From Roseovarius sp. MMSF_3281 (GTDB lineage: Bacteria; Pseudomonadota; Alphaproteobacteria; Rhodobacterales; Rhodobacteraceae): 64,000 nucleotides of DNA. The notes under the pieces are model-generated. The model had not been told where the DNA came from. It saw only the letters and a program-made list of their open reading frames with translations, and made no database searches. The number at the start of each line of letters is the position of its first letter. Within the stretch, counting starts at the first letter, position 1. The translations under genes were made by a program, and so were the position numbers. Positions 61,895 through 64,000 of the stretch are shown in pieces. The stretch is taken from assembly GCF_030733685.1 (NCBI RefSeq), contig NZ_JASHIM010000005.1:62001-126000 (forward strand), read 5' to 3'.

Positions 61895-63508
61895 TCACGC
61901 ATCCAGCCAGACGTATTCCGGAAAGGCAAACCCCATCATGGGACCAAGCGGATTGGAACGCATGCCCTTGAGGTTGGTAGCCAATCCGTCGATATTCGAG
62001 ATATAAGTCGGGATGATGGTGCCTGCATCGTTGGCGACCATCTCTTGCATCTCCCAGTATATGTCAGTGCGCTTGCTCTCGTCGAGCAACCCGCGCGCTT
62101 CGACCAACATGTTGTCGAATTTCTTCGATTGATACTGGCTTTCGTTCCAGGGTGCCTCCGAGCTGTAGAGCAGCGAGAACAGGATGTCCGGCGTCGGGCG
62201 CGGATTGATATTCGCAAAATGAATTGGGGCTTTCCGCCAGTAGTTCGCCCAGTAGCCATCCGAAGGCACGCGCTGCACGTCGAAGTTCATGCCGATCTCG
62301 GCTCCGGCCTGTTGCATAATGGAAGCAATATCAATTGAAGCGTTGGCGGCATCGGATGCGACGACCGGGATCGTCTGGCCCAGCAGACCGGCTTTCTCGA
62401 ACAAGGCGCGGGCGCGTTCGGGATCGAAGTCGCGCGGCTTGAGTTCGGTGTTGTGGTACCTATTCGCCGGGGAGACGGGCTGGTCATTGCCGACCTCCGC
62501 CTGCCCCCGGAAAACTGAGCGCTGAATCAGTTCACGGTTGATCAAATGTTTCATGCCCTCGATGAAACCTGGCTTGTCTCCCGGCTCTACATGAAGGCGG
62601 ATGTTGAGGTTAGTGTAATTACCAGAAGTGCTGATCAGGGTACCGACATTCGCGTGCCCTTCCATCATTCGCAGGGAGCGCGCGTTGACCGACCCAGCAA
62701 TATGAACATCGCCAGACAAAAGTGCATTGACGCGTGCATTGTTGTCAGAAATAGCGAAGAATTCGAAGCTATCGAGATAGGGGCCCTCGTTCTTGAAGTA
62801 GTTCGGATTACGCACCGCGATGGAGCGTACGCCGGGCTCGAATTCCTCGAGCATGAAGGCGCCGGTGCCGTTGCCCTTGGAGAAATCGGTGGTCCCGTCG
62901 GCCACGATCAGGAAGTGGTGCAACGACAGGATCGTGGGCAGGTCGGCATTGGGTTCGACCAGCACGATGCGCAGCGAAAGGTCGTCTTCGGCTTCGATCT
63001 CCTTCATCTGCTTGGCGATTGAATTCACGGCAGAGCCAACATCCGGATCGAGATGGCGCTTGAGCGAGAACACCACGTCAGCGGAGGTGAAGGGCTTGCC
63101 GTCATGGAACGAGATGCCCGAGCGCAGCTTGACCTGCCAGGTCTTGGCGTCACTCGATTCGATCGACTCGGCCAGCTCCATGTCGACTTCGCCCGCCTCG
63201 TTGAGGAAGGTCAGGCGATTATAGAGCGCGCAGCAGCGCGTGTAATCGGTGGAGAGCGTCGCCTTGGCCGGGTCGAGCGTGTCGGCGGTGGATGACGACC
63301 AGCCGGCCGCCTTCATGTGGCCGCCCGTCTTGGGGGTGTCGGCGACGGCCTGGCCGGCCTTCATGAGAAGGCTGCCACCGGCGCCGAGCGCGACGCCCGA
63401 GCTTATCAGCATCTTGAGAAGGTCGCGGCGGGTGGCGCCGCGGCGGATCGCGTCTTCGATCAGGGCGTCGTCGCGCCGGGTCCAGTTAGTGGGTGTCTTG
63501 TTGGTCAT
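61895..63508 (-). CDS. ABC oligopeptide/nickel-type substrate-binding protein (Tat-type leader)
   Basis: This is 537 residues from the ATG at 63508, with AGGGA upstream. The leader RRGATRRDLLKMLISSGVAL is a twin-arginine type, long and lacking an obvious lipobox, so the protein is probably exported folded. The mature part is a family 5 binding protein: KVKLRSGISFHDGKPFTSAD near residue 120, ANINPRPTPDILFSLLYSSE near residue 438 and a typical C-terminus. Family members bind peptides, opines, nickel or glycosides. No permease or ATPase is in the window on its left, so its partners are probably off the right edge. The ligand is unknown. Confidence 0.88.
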   Translation of the reverse strand: MTNKTPTNWTRRDDALIEDAIRRGATRRDLLKMLISSGVALGAGGSLLMKAGQAVADTPKTGGHMKAAGWSSSTADTLDPAKATLSTDYTRCCALYNRLTFLNEAGEVDMELAESIESSDAKTWQVKLRSGISFHDGKPFTSADVVFSLKRHLDPDVGSAVNSIAKQMKEIEAEDDLSLRIVLVEPNADLPTILSLHHFLIVADGTTDFSKGNGTGAFMLEEFEPGVRSIAVRNPNYFKNEGPYLDSFEFFAISDNNARVNALLSGDVHIAGSVNARSLRMMEGHANVGTLISTSGNYTNLNIRLHVEPGDKPGFIEGMKHLINRELIQRSVFRGQAEVGNDQPVSPANRYHNTELKPRDFDPERARALFEKAGLLGQTIPVVASDAANASIDIASIMQQAGAEIGMNFDVQRVPSDGYWANYWRKAPIHFANINPRPTPDILFSLLYSSEAPWNESQYQSKKFDNMLVEARGLLDESKRTDIYWEMQEMVANDAGTIIPTYISNIDGLATNLKGMRSNPLGPMMGFAFPEYVWLDA

Positions 63509-63746
63509 GGATTTGTTCCCTGTTGCTGTTTTGGCTTGCGGATTGGTTATGGCCATTGATTTGAAATGTTGGCCGGAAACCGTGCTCTATATCTTGTCAT
63601 GGTGGGTTGTTTTGACCCGCCGAGCACCGGTCATGCTCCCCTGTCCAAGCAAGGGAAGCTGGCCGAAGTCTTTAGGTTTTTTGATCAATAATGATTCTCC
63701 TATTGGTTAATATTTTCTGGAACGGGAGAACGGCGGGAACGCCGAT

Positions 63747-64000
63747 CTAAAGCTTCCGGCAAAGCCTGAAGGCATCCTGAATCGCGGAATAGATGTCACG
63801 GCTCGACACCGCGTCGCCGATCTGGTGAAGCTCGTATCCTTCGGAACGAATTTTGGTCGGTGTTTCCCTGCGGTCGAGCAACCACTCCAGGTCCGTTTTG
63901 CCGTCGTTGCGTGAATTTGCCCGCAGAGCGGCATATGCCTCGTCGAAAGGGACCGAACCGTGTTCAATCACGATTTGCTCTGCCACGTGCTGGCTCTCAA
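63747..64000 (-). CDS. C-terminus of a probable flavin oxidoreductase (Old Yellow Enzyme-type), partial
   Basis: The leftward frame enters at the window edge and ends at 63747. The final residues IGDAVSSRDIYSAIQDAFRL resemble the extreme C-terminus of large FAD/NAD-domain Old Yellow Enzyme relatives (2,4-dienoyl-CoA reductase or trimethylamine dehydrogenase group). Only about 84 residues are visible, so the family call is tentative. It is in line with the binding-protein gene and separated by about 240 bases. Confidence 0.5.
   Translation of the reverse strand, partial: ESQHVAEQIVIEHGSVPFDEAYAALRANSRNDGKTDLEWLLDRRETPTKIRSEGYELHQIGDAVSSRDIYSAIQDAFRLCRKL

Overview
This is a high-GC alphaproteobacterial accessory region, most likely from a marine or soil Rhodobacteraceae (Roseobacter/Paracoccus-type) plasmid or genomic island. 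The evidence is the codon usage, the several tripartite tricarboxylate transport (TTT) sets, the Rhodobacteraceae-style IS6, IS3, IS1 and IS256 remnants, and the frequent four-base ATGA gene overlaps. I see no rRNA, tRNA, CRISPR array or replication gene. No species call is possible from the sequence alone.

Region 1 (1-21.6 kb) holds two catabolic cassettes with the same core. Cassette 1 reads rightward behind a divergent IclR regulator: AhpD-like protein, fumarase/aspartase-superfamily lyase, TctC-TctB-TctA, 3-mercaptopyruvate sulfurtransferase, MmgE/PrpD protein and FAD-linked oxidase. Cassette 2 reads leftward from a divergent LysR regulator: TctC-TctB-TctA, a cystathionine beta-lyase-type PLP enzyme, a second lyase and a second MmgE/PrpD protein, with a four-domain rhodanese protein alongside. 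The shared core (lyase, MmgE/PrpD protein, TTT importer) plus sulfur-handling enzymes suggests import and cleavage of a succinyl-type, probably sulfur-containing, polycarboxylate. The substrate is unknown. Cassette 2 lies between two direct copies of a solitary IS6-type end.

Region 2 (21.6-24 kb) is a scrapyard of nested IS fragments (IS6, IS1, IS256) and broken host genes. Region 3 (24-30 kb) is a periplasmic thiol-redox operon resembling Scs/Dsb systems: L,D-transpeptidase, DsbA-like protein, a membrane/TlpA fusion and DsbD. A divergent OmpR-type two-component system adjoins it. Two PmrA-type boxes (CTTAAG-N5-CTTAAG type) sit at the two expected control points. Region 4 (30-36.5 kb) has the retropepsin-like, UUP1 membrane and RimK-like ATP-grasp trio, an ISKra4-like remnant, an HPP/CBS membrane protein and a complete IS6 element. 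Region 5 (36.5-48.5 kb) has tex, then a leftward block: a phosphoglycerate-mutase-like phosphatase, an ABC importer, and a PgtA/PgtB/PgtC-like signalling trio whose binding protein is a paralogue of the importer's binding protein.

Region 6 (48.8-61.2 kb) is bracketed by two inverted, almost identical copies of a 116-bp double-hairpin element. It carries an ABC-F protein, a LysE exporter, a LysR/SDR/SMP-30 group, a small secreted protein, IS3 and IS30 remnants, and the acdR-acdS ACC deaminase locus followed by a homodimeric E1-type 2-oxoacid dehydrogenase. The last 3 kb has an IS3 remnant, an oligopeptide-type ABC binding protein and the C-terminus of a probable flavin oxidoreductase that runs off the window.
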